A stretch of 64,000 nt of DNA from contig NC_092806.1 in the NCBI RefSeq assembly GCF_040954645.1, positions 117,410,458-117,474,457 of the forward strand, written 5' to 3'. Positions within the stretch are counted from its first letter, which is position 1, and each line of letters opens with the position of its first letter. A program made the position numbers and the translations under genes. The DNA is from Diabrotica undecimpunctata. Taxonomy: Eukaryota; Arthropoda; Insecta; Coleoptera; Chrysomelidae. A model generated the notes under the pieces. It was not told the origin of the DNA. It did no database searches and saw only the letters and a list, made by a program, of their open reading frames with translations. This document shows, piece by piece, positions 1 through 28,810 of this stretch.

Positions 1-66
1 TGAAACGTCAATAAACTTACTTTAACCTTTAATTGTGGCTTATTCCCATTTAAATAGTAACTACTT
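1..66 (+). repeat. dispersed repeat fragment, copy 1
   Basis: This stretch aligns by eye over about 60 bases with 49340-49402. Both contain GAAAYGTCA near the start, then AATTGTGGCT, then TTCCCATT and ATAGTA. It is therefore a dispersed repeat, probably the end of a transposable element. It lies downstream of the last EXOSC9 exon in the window. The family was not identified. Confidence 0.4.
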
Positions 67-248
67 TAACATGCCACAAGAAAGTAGCTTCAGAACAATA
101 TTGTTTTATGTATTTGCATATTTACACTCATAAGTACTTAACATATTATAGATGTCACAATCAAATTTAAATTTTCCATGTGTTCTTAATAAAGGTTCAA
201 AAAAATTACTACCAGTCGAATCAACATTACACTTATAAAACTACTTAC

Positions 249-762
249 TTTTTCATTCATTTTTATACATAAAGACTCCAAATCTACAGCTTTTGAATCT
301 TTCAAACATTTTTCTAATAGCCTATTCAACTGTACTCCTAAATCAGACTGTCTACCAGCTTCAAAGTGAGGTGCAGCTAAAGGATTCAACTCAATATTAA
401 GATTAAGTATTCCTTCACTGGGACGAGATGATCTTGGTTGTGTAATCTCTGATGAGACTTGTGCAATGGCTCTAAAAGGAGTATCCGTGAGTAAAAGAAT
501 TGGGTGAATACTAATGTTGACACTCACCTAGTTTTACCAAGGGAAACGTGACAGCAGCCCCAGTCTCTACCAAAATCAATGGAAACATTTCTAAATTCAT
601 CAAAAGCTCTTCCATCTAATCTCTAAAATTAAAAATGATAACAAAACCTTGGTATTTTAATGTGACCTTACTAACGAAAACACTTACAGTATATTCTTCA
701 AGATTCTTTAACAAGAATTTCTTTTCACAAACTGTGGTGATACTTTTCCTCAACTCAGACAT
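249..762 (-). CDS. EXOSC9: Exosome complex component RRP45 (EXOSC9), 5' three coding exons
   Basis: RNase PH-like subunit of the RNA exosome ring, acting in 3'-to-5' RNA processing and decay in nucleus and cytoplasm. Coding exons (minus strand): 688-762, 528-622 and 249-471, joined by short introns with GT-AG ends (ACT|GTAAGTG..TTTTAG|AGA; ACTAG|GTGAG..TTTTAG|AGCC; then a donor AAA|GTAAGTAG). The phases join into 131 residues starting MSELRKS. Recognisable family landmarks are the N-terminal CEKKFLL, LDGR, the GCC-V-LGKTR block and GRQSDLGVQLNRLLE...DLESLC. The start was chosen at Met762 because its distance to CEKKFLL matches the family; an upstream in-frame Met would add 17 unrelated residues. 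The next exon is not visible in bases 1-240, so the gene continues off the window. Like other animal RRP45 proteins it is expected to be structural rather than catalytic. Confidence 0.88.
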
Positions 763-896
763 GTTTATAATTGAGGTTATGTATGTTGATGTTGTGATTT
801 CAAAGACAAACACAATTGATTACTAAAAGATGGCAGCAGCAATCAGTTGTCTTCTTTAGGTTAATAGTTCAGTATGTTTTTGCTGTAATCAGTTAT

Positions 897-1343
897 TTAT
901 TTTATTAAAATACAATTGGTACATTCAGAACATTCCACTAAACATTCCTCTTCTTGTAAAACATCCGCACTTATTTCAATATTTTGTCCACATCTGCAAG
1001 GAAAATAACAGACTTCATTAACAAACTTTAAATCAGATTTGTTTAATTCTGCATATATTAAAGAATTTTCATTAAAATTATTTTCTATCAACTGAGCATC
1101 ATATTCTTTTCTTAATTTTGTATCGCTTAATGTTTTATATGCCTTATCAATAAGAATGAATAGTTCTTCAGATCCAGAGCTCCCCTTTTGAGATTGTTTA
1201 TCTGGATGAAACTTTTTTATCAAAGTGCGATAACTTTGTTTAAGTTCTTCTAGTGTAGAGTTCGATTTACATTGCAAAACTGCATAATAATCTAGTTCAT
1301 TATTGATATGATTTTCTAGTTGTGAAGTGTCTTCATTGGCCAT
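897..1343 (-). CDS. DNAJC24: DnaJ homolog subfamily C member 24 / DPH4, diphthamide biosynthesis
   Basis: A J-domain protein with a C-terminal CSL zinc finger. DPH4 acts in the cytosol with DPH1-DPH2-DPH3 in the first step of diphthamide formation on eEF2. The complete single-exon ORF is 148 aa. J domain about residues 18-82 (YYAVLQ start, HPD at 46-48, AYKTLSD at 68-74). The CSL zinc site is Cys116/Cys118 (CRC) and Cys138/Cys141 (CSEC). Length matches the family's usual size near 150 aa. ATG at 1343 is the only start that leaves a full J domain. The stop lies 134 bp before the EXOSC9 start on the same strand, so the two genes are head-to-tail and EXOSC9's promoter must be very short or overlap DNAJC24. 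No frame defects. Confidence 0.93.
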   Translation of the reverse strand: MANEDTSQLENHINNELDYYAVLQCKSNSTLEELKQSYRTLIKKFHPDKQSQKGSSGSEELFILIDKAYKTLSDTKLRKEYDAQLIENNFNENSLIYAELNKSDLKFVNEVCYFPCRCGQNIEISADVLQEEECLVECSECTNCILIK

Positions 1344-2099
1344 ATATCACTAATTTCTTAGGTAAGTATAACTACGTAATTTTTTCTTTTCCCTTTAAAT
1401 AATAATACACACAACCAGTTAAATTAACTTAGGAGACCAAAGACCCGATAAATAACTTGAAAAATATTTCAAATTGAAGTGTGTGATATTTTATTGGTAA
1501 AGTACTTCTTCTTTTTTACTACCAAAGAAACGTGACACATGGCTTTTATAGTATTGGTATTCCAATACAGTAATTTCGTTAATCTACAAATAAGCAATAA
1601 ACTAATAATTATAGTGTAACCACGGAATAATAAATAATGTTTATAACAATAATTGTTATTTATTCTGTGGTGTAACTATGAGCGCTGACGACCTGTTTTT
1701 AATGTGTATATTATGTAATTAAACATTATACTGCAATAGTTGTCATTCCCTATATTTGTAATAATAGAGTAAGTAAATTAAATAACATATATTTGTTAGT
1801 CAAATTTTGTTGTATGTTAAACATTGTTGGCATACTTTTGCATCTATCTTAAATGAATTAAATGTTTATTATAAAAACTTTAATGATATTCTACTAGTTA
1901 TGCAATTTATAATACAGCATTCTACCTTTAAATGTTTATAATCCGATTTTGACCTTAACTATATTATGTAAATCTCTTACAATAGTTATATTTGTGACTT
2001 TCCGCTATAGATCCCATTATATCATTTAATTCTTTTCCAGTTTTTTCTATAAGCACTACATGAAAGACCTATTTGCCTGAAACTCACCTGTTATTTAAT
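1344..2099. other. AT-rich stretch upstream of DNAJC24, with an imperfect hairpin
   Basis: No coding exon seen. It should include the DNAJC24 promoter, but no clear core element was recognised. An imperfect inverted repeat lies at about 1612-1678: CCACGGAATAATAAATAA on the left and TTATTTATTCTGTGG on the right, flanked by near-mirrored GTGTAAC. It could be a tiny foldback repeat. Confidence 0.4.
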
Positions 2100-3545
2100 C
2101 CAACTCTATTTTTTCAAGCTAAATGAAGAAAACCAGGGGAAAACTCATTATACTCTCTCTACTCTATACTATCTCCAAATAATTTCAAACAGTAAGTACC
2201 CGTCTCAAGTCCAGATGAAGAAGTAGAGTTGGGCTTTGGGCTTAGAGCTGACCTTATCTCGTAAAAAGAACATTGTGATATCCACAGTCAGACAGACCAG
2301 ACGAAACTTTCTACGACGGTGAATACAACGAAATAAGGACAATGCTTTATGAATGCACTCTTAGAACCATCAGATACTGGGAAGCTGGAAATCTGTGACA
2401 ATTCAGTGATTAACACACATTACCGACCTGTTATGAAATGAGATGGACTGGTCAAGAGGTTCTTCATAGTAGACGATGTGAAATCTGTTGCAGCTGTTCC
2501 ATTCAAACATGAGTTCCGGACAGCATCTATTCTCGATAAAAACAGTAAAATATATCATTATGGACAATAGATCAATAAGCCAAACATTCAATTACTTAAG
2601 AATAAGGAGCAAGTTTCTTAGTATTAGTCTTGTAAATTGTACACATTCCAATATATAACAAAGAAATATATACTTAACAAAAACAAATGTTTTGCTAGTT
2701 TAAAATCGTATATGGCAGATGCCGCTGAAACTACATTAAGATCATAATCAGAATCCTTAACGAAAAAATAACAAGAACATAACTGAAATAACGATTCAAC
2801 ATGCGCAGTGATAATAAAGAACCTATACAAGAAATAACAAGAAAGAATTACCTACATTCCTAAAGAATTTCTTACACAGCCAGCATCGTCCAGTAATATA
2901 TGAAGCAGGTATCCATATTTCGATAATCCGATCCATTTCCAGACCAAGATGAAACTTTCAGAAGGCAGACTGGCTAAAATTCTCTACTGAACTTGATTAA
3001 GTTATAAGATGAGTCCCAACTACACCTGAAAGCTACGATAGATTTGTAGGTGCGTTAATATCAACCGTAAACAAGTGTATACCAAGAGGTTACCGCAAAG
3101 AATTAATCCCGGGCTGGAATAATGAATGTGAAGAACTTTTCACTAACTATATAGATAATGGTAACCCAGATGTAGCTAATGACATATTACAAACGTGAAA
3201 TGAAACTCGGACAGATAAATGGATAAAAATAACATAAAAAAAGATCGAGCAGACAATTTTGGAGCCTACTTAGTGGAAAGTACTTAATGAGAAACTAGGA
3301 GGAAATGCTCCACCCGTTCAAAAACTCCCCTTTTTATCTCCCGACCAAATATCTAGCAGAATTGTCACCCTATCTAGGGCTCCACGTGATAAAGAACACA
3401 CAAAATATATCAAAAAAACTAAATAATTTATGCCAAACAGCCCGACATAACTCAAAACTCTTCCACGAATTCACCACCGAAGAAATAACATCAGCTCTCC
3501 GAGACCATCAGCCCTTCATCTACTTTTGGATTGTTTTAGAAGAGC
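2100..3545 (+). mobile_element. Jockey-like LINE remnant (ORF2, endonuclease to RT linker)
   Basis: Degenerate plus-strand pieces read like the linker before the reverse transcriptase of a Jockey-type non-LTR retrotransposon. Around 2985-3190: FSTELD, then PTTPESYDRF, then ALISTVNKCIPRGYRK and PGWNNECEELFTNYIDNGNP. At 3300-3490: a KLGGNAPP-like block and a LNNLCQTARHNSKLFHEF block. Several stops and frameshifts interrupt it. Nothing recognisable of the catalytic RT remains. The left boundary is approximate. Confidence 0.6.
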
Positions 3546-4295
3546 AGGAATGAAAACTTTTGTGTCAGGATTTTTAGGCTTATAAGTTCTAAAACAAACA
3601 ATACAGAAAATCCTTTTTATATTTTTCACCAGGAGTTCTATTCTTCTTCATTCAAAAGCTATATAAATCATTCTGTCAGCTGTGAGCTGTAGCATGATCA
3701 GTTGTTTTCATTTGTAATTTCCAGCCACTTTTAGTCTGTCAAAAAGTAACTAACTTCACAAAAAAATAATCACTAAATTCACTAGACAGTTAGGACTGGG
3801 AATAGCGAACTGAGTTTAGTATGTTTGCGGCTGTAGTAGGTTTGTCTTTTAGTTGTTAAATACTTTGTCGCTTTGTTTGAGCCATCAGTGTTCTATTCTT
3901 AAAATAGTTGTCTTTTTGGTGTCGTTTCGTATTAACTAATATTTAAGTTAGTAGATATTCTTGTTTAGTTATAATTGTATGTTTGTTTATGTATATTTAT
4001 GTTTGATTTTACTTTATTTTAAAATAGAGTTTTATAAAGTCCTCTGGCCTTCATTTTTTTCTATTTTAATATTAATGCCAAAAGCGAAAGGGAGAAACCA
4101 GCGGGGTCTACATTGAATATAGACATTCTTCTTCCTTTCTGATGACTTCAATTGTTATATAGAAGTCATCGTATGTGCAGAAAGCAACATAATGGTCCTT
4201 AGAGCCTGATTTTCTTCTTCTTTTTCTGTTTTTTTTGTGTGTTTAGGGTTCTCTGCTAGTAGATACCTTTTTTCCATGTTCTTTTTTATGTCTAT
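3546..4295. other. unassigned AT-rich intergenic DNA
   Basis: Between the LINE remnant and the hairpin array. No ORF, splice-compatible exon or inverted repeat was recognised. Long T-rich runs at 3840-4060. Confidence 0.3.
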
Positions 4296-4745
4296 TTGCT
4301 TTTTCCTTATGGTAGGAGCCTTGTCGGTTATGATAACCAGTTAATATGTTGTTGTTTACGGTTTCCTTATGGTAGGGACCTTATGAATTATGATAACCAT
4401 TTCATGTATCTTGCTCACGGCTTGCTTATGGTAGGCCTAGTCGGTTGTGATAGCTGTTTGTTGGGGTATTTCTTTTATCTGAAAAGATACCCAGTCGTCT
4501 GCCGAAAGACGATACCTAGTCTGCTGAAAGACTATTTCTTTGTCGAGGTTCTCTTATGCTAGAGACCCTATTGCGGTTATCACAACCATAGTATAGTCGG
4601 GTATGTCTTTTATGTGAAAAGTTACCCAGTCTACCGAAAGACATTTTACAAGGTTTATTTACTGTATACCTTTTTGCGGTTATCATAACTATATAGTCGG
4701 GTATTTCTTTTATAAAGATACCTAGTCCTCTGCCGAAAGACGTTT
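4296..4745 (+). repeat. degenerate tandem array of short hairpins
   Basis: Three small stem-loop motifs recur in order at uneven spacing. (a) GGTTATGATAACC-type palindromes near 4326, 4390, 4443, 4575 and 4678. (b) GGGTAT...(C/T)TTTTAT...GATACCC-type hairpins near 4465, 4598 and 4700. (c) GTCT-NCCGAA-AGAC hairpins near 4495, 4628 and 4727, plus a related one near 4520. A diverged CTTATGGTAGG repeat precedes the early copies. No ORF of interest; the predicted reading frame through here is a by-product. Family unknown: could be a decayed satellite or part of a foldback element. Confidence 0.55.
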
Positions 4746-4749
4746 ACAC

Positions 4750-5211
4750 GATTCTCGTGAGATCAATAAAATGTATTACTTTTATTGACCGGTCGTAGTG
4801 AAATTTCCATTGATTGAGACCAGTCTTCAAAACCTATAACATGAAAATTCGATTTTGATTTTTATCCACAAATATGAGGCATTTGAAATATGGCTAAAAA
4901 TGCAAAATTTAAACTTTTACATTACAGACGATCGCACGTCACGGGAAATGCTTCCAAGAAGACGGTTTCGGATGTAGTATAGCTGAAGATAAGTGCTTTT
5001 AAAAAGCGTACTAGTGTAATTAAAAAAGAGCAGTTTTAAAAGTTTTAGATTGTTTGTAATGTCAAAGTTTCAATTCAGCATTTCTTAAGCATATTTCAAA
5101 TGCCTCACATTTGTTGCCAAAACTCAAAACTAAAATTTCATGCTATAGGTTTTGAAGCTCCATAGTGGCCGGTCAATGAAAGAAATACATTGTATTGATC
5201 TCATTAGAATC
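4750..5211. mobile_element. foldback MITE with long inverted repeats
   Basis: The left arm (about 4750-4950) is matched, inverted, by the right arm (about 5030-5211). Both ends begin GATTCT..TGAGATCAATA and run through TTGACCGG, TTCAAAACCTATA, ATGAGGCATTTGAAATATG and ACATTACA. The unmatched centre is under 100 bp. No coding capacity. The arms carry several mismatches, so the element is not recent. It ends about 150 bp before the AGA start codon. Superfamily not identified. Confidence 0.75.
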
Positions 5212-5359
5212 ATAAAAAATGGCAAAAATCGCGCCACGTTTATTGATTTGACGCCTTAAAAAACTGTATTATATTAAAGGTAAATTTTAGAGTATAAAGA
5301 AGTATAACAGTCAAGTAATTTTTCAAAGTAATGTTTATTTTTGATTTTCAGATAACGTC

Positions 5360-23771
<18,412 letters not shown>

Positions 23772-24108
23772 ATTGTATTTTAATATAGAAAGTATTTTAG
23801 ATACAGCACTGTTTTTTTCTTTGAAATCTCTGTTTATTTTGTGAAAACTAAATCTAAAACTAACGACTATTTGGTTTATAAGATAAAAGCGTATTGAATT
23901 AAGAATATGCTTTACGTTTGACAGTTCTATAATGAAATGAATTTTGTGCCTGTTATGATGACTACCAAGAAATTCTCAAGAATACCTAGTCAAATTTTTT
24001 GAAACTTTTGAAAATAACGGATACAAAGATCTTCAAAATCTACATATATTTGCAACCCTTCTTTCTTCCATGTATTTAACTTTTAAAAATGTAAATATCG
24101 GTAACTTA

Positions 24109-24687
24109 AGGTGGATTTTCACAGGTCAGATATCCGACGGTACGATGATACGATATAAATTTCAGCGAATTTCATTGGTTGAAAAATGACAGGTGGGATT
24201 TTCGTACGAAATTAAAAGTCATCGGAAAAAGTTAAAAATATTTTAACTTTTGCACGAAAATCGGATGAATTTTGACATTGTTGACATTCTAACTTGAACC
24301 TTAACCCTTAATCTTATTTTTGTGGAGTGTTTATGTTTACTATTTGAAATATATTTAAAATGGAACAATGACCTAATCATTATATAAATGCAATGAAATA
24401 AAGTGTTGCTCTTGGGTCTTCTACACTATGTGAGGCAAAAACGACGAGAACGTAGCTCAATATAATATAAATATATATTATATCAAACAAAACAGCTAAC
24501 ATTTATTGACAGTTAATTGAAATTATATATTATTTATCTATGTATTAATCCATCCAATAATCTGACACATCATACATATATATGACATATATTATGTCAA
24601 AAAATTTCGGATACGACAATCGAATATTTTCGTACAAAAAATTTCGTATTTCGTGTCATCGGATATCGGATCTGTGAAAATCCAGCT
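24109..24687. mobile_element. MITE flanked by TTA
   Basis: Ends are AGGTGGATTTTCACAG and the inverse of AGCTGGATTTTCACAG, with the match extending inward through GATATCCGA. Each side is flanked by TTA (24106-24108, 24688-24690). TTA target duplication plus short TIRs suits a PIF/Harbinger-type MITE. The interior is AT-rich and non-coding. It lies 335 bp past the AGA stop. Confidence 0.8.
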
Positions 24688-24774
24688 TTAGACTATCAAT
24701 TAATTACATAAAGACAAAAAACGTCATCACAACGTCCAAATAACTGAAACACAAGTTAAATATGTCACCCCACC

Positions 24775-24960
24775 CTTCAAGCCAATAGCAAGAAGAAGGG
24801 GAAACACAGGGGTATGTCATGGGTATATCCCATATGTCCGGCTAGCTGAACCCTGTCAGGCAGCGGAGTGGGTTCGGAGTTCTATTGACCAATACAGGTG
24901 TAAGAATGTTTTATTTTCGGAACAGACAAGAAATAAAACGAGCCCTAAAGTAAATCCAAC
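24775..24960 (-). mobile_element. LINE 5' end-like fragment
   Basis: Much more GC-rich than its surroundings. The minus strand contains CCTGACAGGGTTCAGCTAGC, resembling CCAGGGTTCAGCTGGATCC at 53920, the leader of a LINE copy. Probably a solo leader fragment. Confidence 0.4.
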
Positions 24961-25212
24961 ATGTATTGACTCGTCGTATAAACAAAAAATAAATAAATGA
25001 AAAGAATCACGGAATCTGTAAGTCCTGACAAAACAAAAAAAAAATAAATCAATCCCGAATAAACAAATACACCTCTTTTACAAAAAACTGTACTAAAATT
25101 TTGTCAATAACGTTAGTTGGTGACTAATAGACATAAATAATAAAGTTTAATAAAAAAAATATAAATTAAACAACCTGTATAATTTAATATTACGATATAG
25201 TCATTGGTTATA

Positions 25213-25721
25213 CAGGGTGAGTCATGAGGAACTTTACATACTTCTACCATATGTAGAGTCCCTCAGGGAGCATATCATGTGGCCACTAAAAAATGTCAAC
25301 TCCTCTTCTTTATTAATTAACAGGGTGATTTGTGTAATTGACCATTTATTTCATTTTACTGTAGTGTTTATACGGCTCATTTGATTTTTAAAATTTTTGC
25401 ATGATACAGTACACTACTATCAAGCATTCGACTGGTATTAGCTAAACTAAAAAATTCCAGGACTGGCTTTGGAAAAATTAATTTAGGGATTCGTATTAAA
25501 TATTACACCCTGTATATATTTTTTTTGAATGCAATAAGTGATTTTCAAACTACATAAATAACCAATGAAAACGACATATGCGACAATGTTGTCGCACTTT
25601 TATTAAATTTTTAGTGAACGATCAAATCTTACCAAAAATAGGACAACCATAATGAAGTATCAAATTATAAGGTAATTAATTTAAACAAATGTTATAAATT
25701 TCAAAAATTTTAATTGAAATG
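25213..25721 (+). repeat. left terminal inverted repeat, with internal CAGGGTG iteration
   Basis: Starts CAGGGTGAG at 25213; a second CAGGGTGAT begins at 25321, exactly 108 bp inside, in the same orientation. A third copy in reverse (CACCCTG) ends at 25512. Pairs with 27369-27877. Confidence 0.92.
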
Positions 25722-25875
25722 ATAAACTGAGTCACTGCACAACAAAAAACAGTAACTACTAACAATAACGAAGAACAATTTAAAAAAAAAAAAACTAAAA
25801 ATATGTACATAGTTATGATAAACCCATAAATTAGAACTGGAAAAGATACAATAATGGTAACAAAATAAAAATAAT

Positions 25876-26925
25876 TCAAAATAGATTTTCGAAATGGAAC
25901 CCTGCAGCCTGTACACATTTTTGTTGCCGAATTGTTAATTGACGTATTGAATTACGGATACTCTGGGGATCGTTTCTAATAGTATTACAACAATGTATAA
26001 TTCTATCAATTAATTGTTGTCGGTAATTAATATTCACTGCGTAAACTAGTTGCTTCAATCGTCCCCAAATATGGTAATCAACGGGATTGCAATCAGGGGA
26101 TCTTGAAGGCCACGAAATAGGACCTGCACGTCCTATCCACCTGTTGCCATAAACATTATTGAGATGTTGTCTCACTGCCAGTAAAAAGTGTGGGGGTGCC
26201 CCATCATGCTGAAAATACATCCTTCGGATAGCAACGTTCGCGTTGGCAAGCAAATTCGGCAAAATATTTTGTAGAAAGTTCAAATAGACCTGCCCTGTTA
26301 AAGGACCATCAAAAAAGTGAGGACCTACTAATTGGTTATTTATGACACCAATCCACACCTTAACCGAAAACCTTAACTGAGAACGACGTCCTCGAATAGC
26401 ATGGGGATTTTCTTCTGCCCACACATGTGAATTTCGTGAATTATTTATCCCGTCTCTGGTAAATTGGGCTTCATCTGTAAATAGTGTCCTGTATAGCGTT
26501 GGTCGATTATTGTTAATCCATCTACAAAATTCCAACCTATCGATCTCACCTCCAGCATGTAGTCGCTGAACCATTTGAATGTGATATGGGTATAGATTAT
26601 TTTTTTGTAAGACTCTACTTACTTTTGATTGAGTAACATTGAGTTCTCGACTTACTTGTCTAGTGCTTATTGTAGGGTTCATAGTAACGGCGTCCATAAT
26701 GTCATCGTACTGCGCTTCATCTACATGTCGCTCTGTTGTTCCACTAGGAAAAGTGCCATTTTCTCGCAAATAATTAAAAACTGACCCAAATGTTGGATGA
26801 CTGGGAGTTCGACGATTAGGAAATCTCCTGCGATATTCTCTACTAGCAGCCCTACCATTCCCCTTACAGAATCCATAAACAAATATTATGTCTGCATATT
26901 CTGTGGTCGAAAACTGATGTGGCAT
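25876..26925 (-). CDS. mariner-type transposase, intact, DD41D spacing
   Basis: Cut-and-paste transposase acting in the nucleus on its own TIRs. 349 aa from the ATG at 26925 (MPHQFSTTEY). An in-frame Met at 27093 would add 56 hydrophobic residues unlike any transposase, so it is rejected. N-terminal HTH region about residues 7-110 (ISTRQVSRELNVTQSKVSRV is the second helix-turn-helix). Catalytic residues: Asp151 (LFTDEAQF), Asp241 (FQHDGAPPHF) and Asp283 (SPDCNPVDYHIWG), with 41 residues between the second and third, the DD41D pattern reported for rosa-like elements. No stops or frameshifts, so it is potentially active. Catalytic assignment is by motif; clade assignment rests on spacing only. 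Confidence 0.92.
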   Translation of the reverse strand: MPHQFSTTEYADIIFVYGFCKGNGRAASREYRRRFPNRRTPSHPTFGSVFNYLRENGTFPSGTTERHVDEAQYDDIMDAVTMNPTISTRQVSRELNVTQSKVSRVLQKNNLYPYHIQMVQRLHAGGEIDRLEFCRWINNNRPTLYRTLFTDEAQFTRDGINNSRNSHVWAEENPHAIRGRRSQLRFSVKVWIGVINNQLVGPHFFDGPLTGQVYLNFLQNILPNLLANANVAIRRMYFQHDGAPPHFLLAVRQHLNNVYGNRWIGRAGPISWPSRSPDCNPVDYHIWGRLKQLVYAVNINYRQQLIDRIIHCCNTIRNDPQSIRNSIRQLTIRQQKCVQAAGFHFENLF

Positions 26926-27368
26926 TTTGAACGAAAGTAACAAAAGCTCTACCAAAACTAACACAATGTACTTAACGTAGATATGACAGAAGAAATTTGT
27001 ATTCTTGTACACATAAATAACAATTGATAATGACAATAATGACAATGGGTATAAAATATCAAGAAACGTCAAACGGTCAACGCCAACCTTCATTTTAAAC
27101 TTTTTTAGATTTATTTTTATTTAGTACAGTTGATGCAATGTATTATTATTTGACATAAAATTTTAATCATTTACAATCAACAAAAACTAACACATACAAG
27201 AGGTTTGACTTTTTAATCAATTTAATTTATTATTTATCGAAAATAATGCCCAATACGATCTATGAGTAAAAATTTAAAATTGAAAAACAATTGATTCTAT
27301 CGTAGAGATAATACAAAGTGACAGTAAAGATGTTAATTTTCTACGTATTAGATTATGTTGTAGGAACT

Positions 27369-27877
27369 CATTTTAATTAAAATGTTTGAAATTTATAACA
27401 TTTGTTTAAATTAATACCTTATAATTTGATACTTCATTATGGTTGTACTATTTTTGGTAAGATTTGATCGTTCACTAAAAATTTAATAAAAGTGCGACAA
27501 CATTGTCGCATATGTCGTTTTCATTGGCTATTTATGTAGTTTGAAAATCACTTATTGCATTTTAAAAAAAATTTATACAGGATGTAATATTTAATACGAA
27601 TCCCTAAATTAATTTTTCCAAAGCCAGTCCTGGAATTTTTTAGTTTAGCTAATACCAGTCGAATGCTTGATAGTAGTGTACTGTATCATGCAAAAATTAA
27701 AAAAACCAAATGAGCCGTATAAACACTACAGTAAAATGAAATAAATGGTCAATTACACAAATCACCCTGTTAATTAATAAAGAAGAGGAGTTGACATTTT
27801 TTAGTGGCCACATGATATGCTCCCTGAGGGACTCTACATATTGTAGAAGTATGTAAAGTTCCTCATGACTCACCCTG
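27369..27877 (-). repeat. right terminal inverted repeat, with internal CAGGGTG iteration
   Basis: Mirror of the left arm. The inner CACCCTG ends at 27769, again 108 bp from the tip. The third motif is altered to ACAGGATG near 27577. Confidence 0.92.
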
Positions 27878-27879
27878 TA

Positions 27880-28489
27880 TAATAATACTCTCAGAATCAT
27901 CAATAAATTTAAGGAAGAGGTGTAGATGTACGCAAAGGAAACGTTCCTGCGTACCTGAGCAGGTATGGGACCGTCAAGCTATATCTTATATGTATCCTAG
28001 AGTTAAATAATATAATAAACATTAAATAGATATATAGATAGATAGAATTACGAATTAATATAATATTGTACGATAGTATTCAATATAATACCTATTAACA
28101 ATGATAGATCTTGACCAAAACAGGGCAAAGTAAAAAGTATTTACAAGAACTTACTGTCCGGCTATAAATAAACAAATCTGAATCTATTAATTGGAGAATT
28201 ATTCTCTTCTCTGTCGATATGGCCTTCTTCTACTCCTCAGAAAGCCACTGGGAAAGCCGGTATGGATATCCAAACGTGACCAGGAATTTGTAACACTACT
28301 AACAATCACATTCAACATGATAATTAAGCAATGCCAATACCCAGATATATGAAAAAAACCAAAAACCAAGATTGGTCCATTCCAGAAAACTGCTGATTTT
28401 GACAATATAGCCAATTATAGACCTACTGCGGTAATTTGTAACTTTGCAAAATTACTGGAAATAATTTTATATGACATAATTTACGGCCC
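27880..28489. other. unassigned AT-rich DNA
   Basis: Short GATA-type repeats near 28030-28045. No convincing frame. 28165-28440 contains scraps that read faintly like LINE linker (DNIANYRPTAVICNFAKLLE, plus strand, 28400-28460), so a decayed LINE is possible. Confidence 0.35.
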
Positions 28490-28620
28490 GGTGTGCCTTA
28501 GTATTCATCATTAGCCAATCGCATCTACTGCTGGACATCGGTCTACCTCGGTCTCTTCCAATGTTCTCTACACTCGGCTGCTTGTAACTAGTTTCTCGCT
28601 ACTGTTTTCAAGTTATCGAT
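28490..28620 (+). repeat. dispersed insect repeat fragment (TACTGCTGGACAT type)
   Basis: CATCATTAGCCAATCGCATC, TACTGCTGGACATCGG and CTCTTCCAATGTTCTC belong to a short sequence I recognise as widely scattered in insect genomes, usually next to LINE ends. Confidence 0.5.
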
Positions 28621-28810
28621 TCATCTAGTCGGTGGTCGTACTCGGCTTCCTTTATAGTTTTAGGGCCTCCATTATATGATTCGTCTTGTCGTTAGACAAG
28701 GAAAGAGAGGGGACGGGTAATCGTATGGAATTGACTGAAGCCGAAACCGGCACCAGAAAGGTTGCTAGGTCATATTTTATTTCTTCAGTAGATTGAGAAT
28801 AATGGATATA

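Larger units (their letters stand above)
25213..27877 (-). mobile_element. mariner-type (IS630-Tc1-mariner) element, near-complete, long TIRs
   Basis: A 2.67 kb element with 509-bp terminal inverted repeats and TA on both sides (25211-25212, 27878-27879). Ends read CAGGGTGAGTCATGAGGAAC inward. The two arms differ at a single base in the first 115 bp and remain closely similar to the inner end, so the insertion is fairly recent. It encodes one uninterrupted transposase on the minus strand. It lies 1.4 kb past AGA. Confidence 0.95.

Noticed and set aside
1612..1678. microRNA precursor
   Set aside because: The hairpin is imperfect and AT-rich, with no conserved seed that I recognise; better seen as a small inverted repeat.
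26926..27093. 56-residue N-terminal extension of the mariner transposase
   Set aside because: Hydrophobic, unlike any transposase, and the ATG at 26925 starts a normal-length protein.
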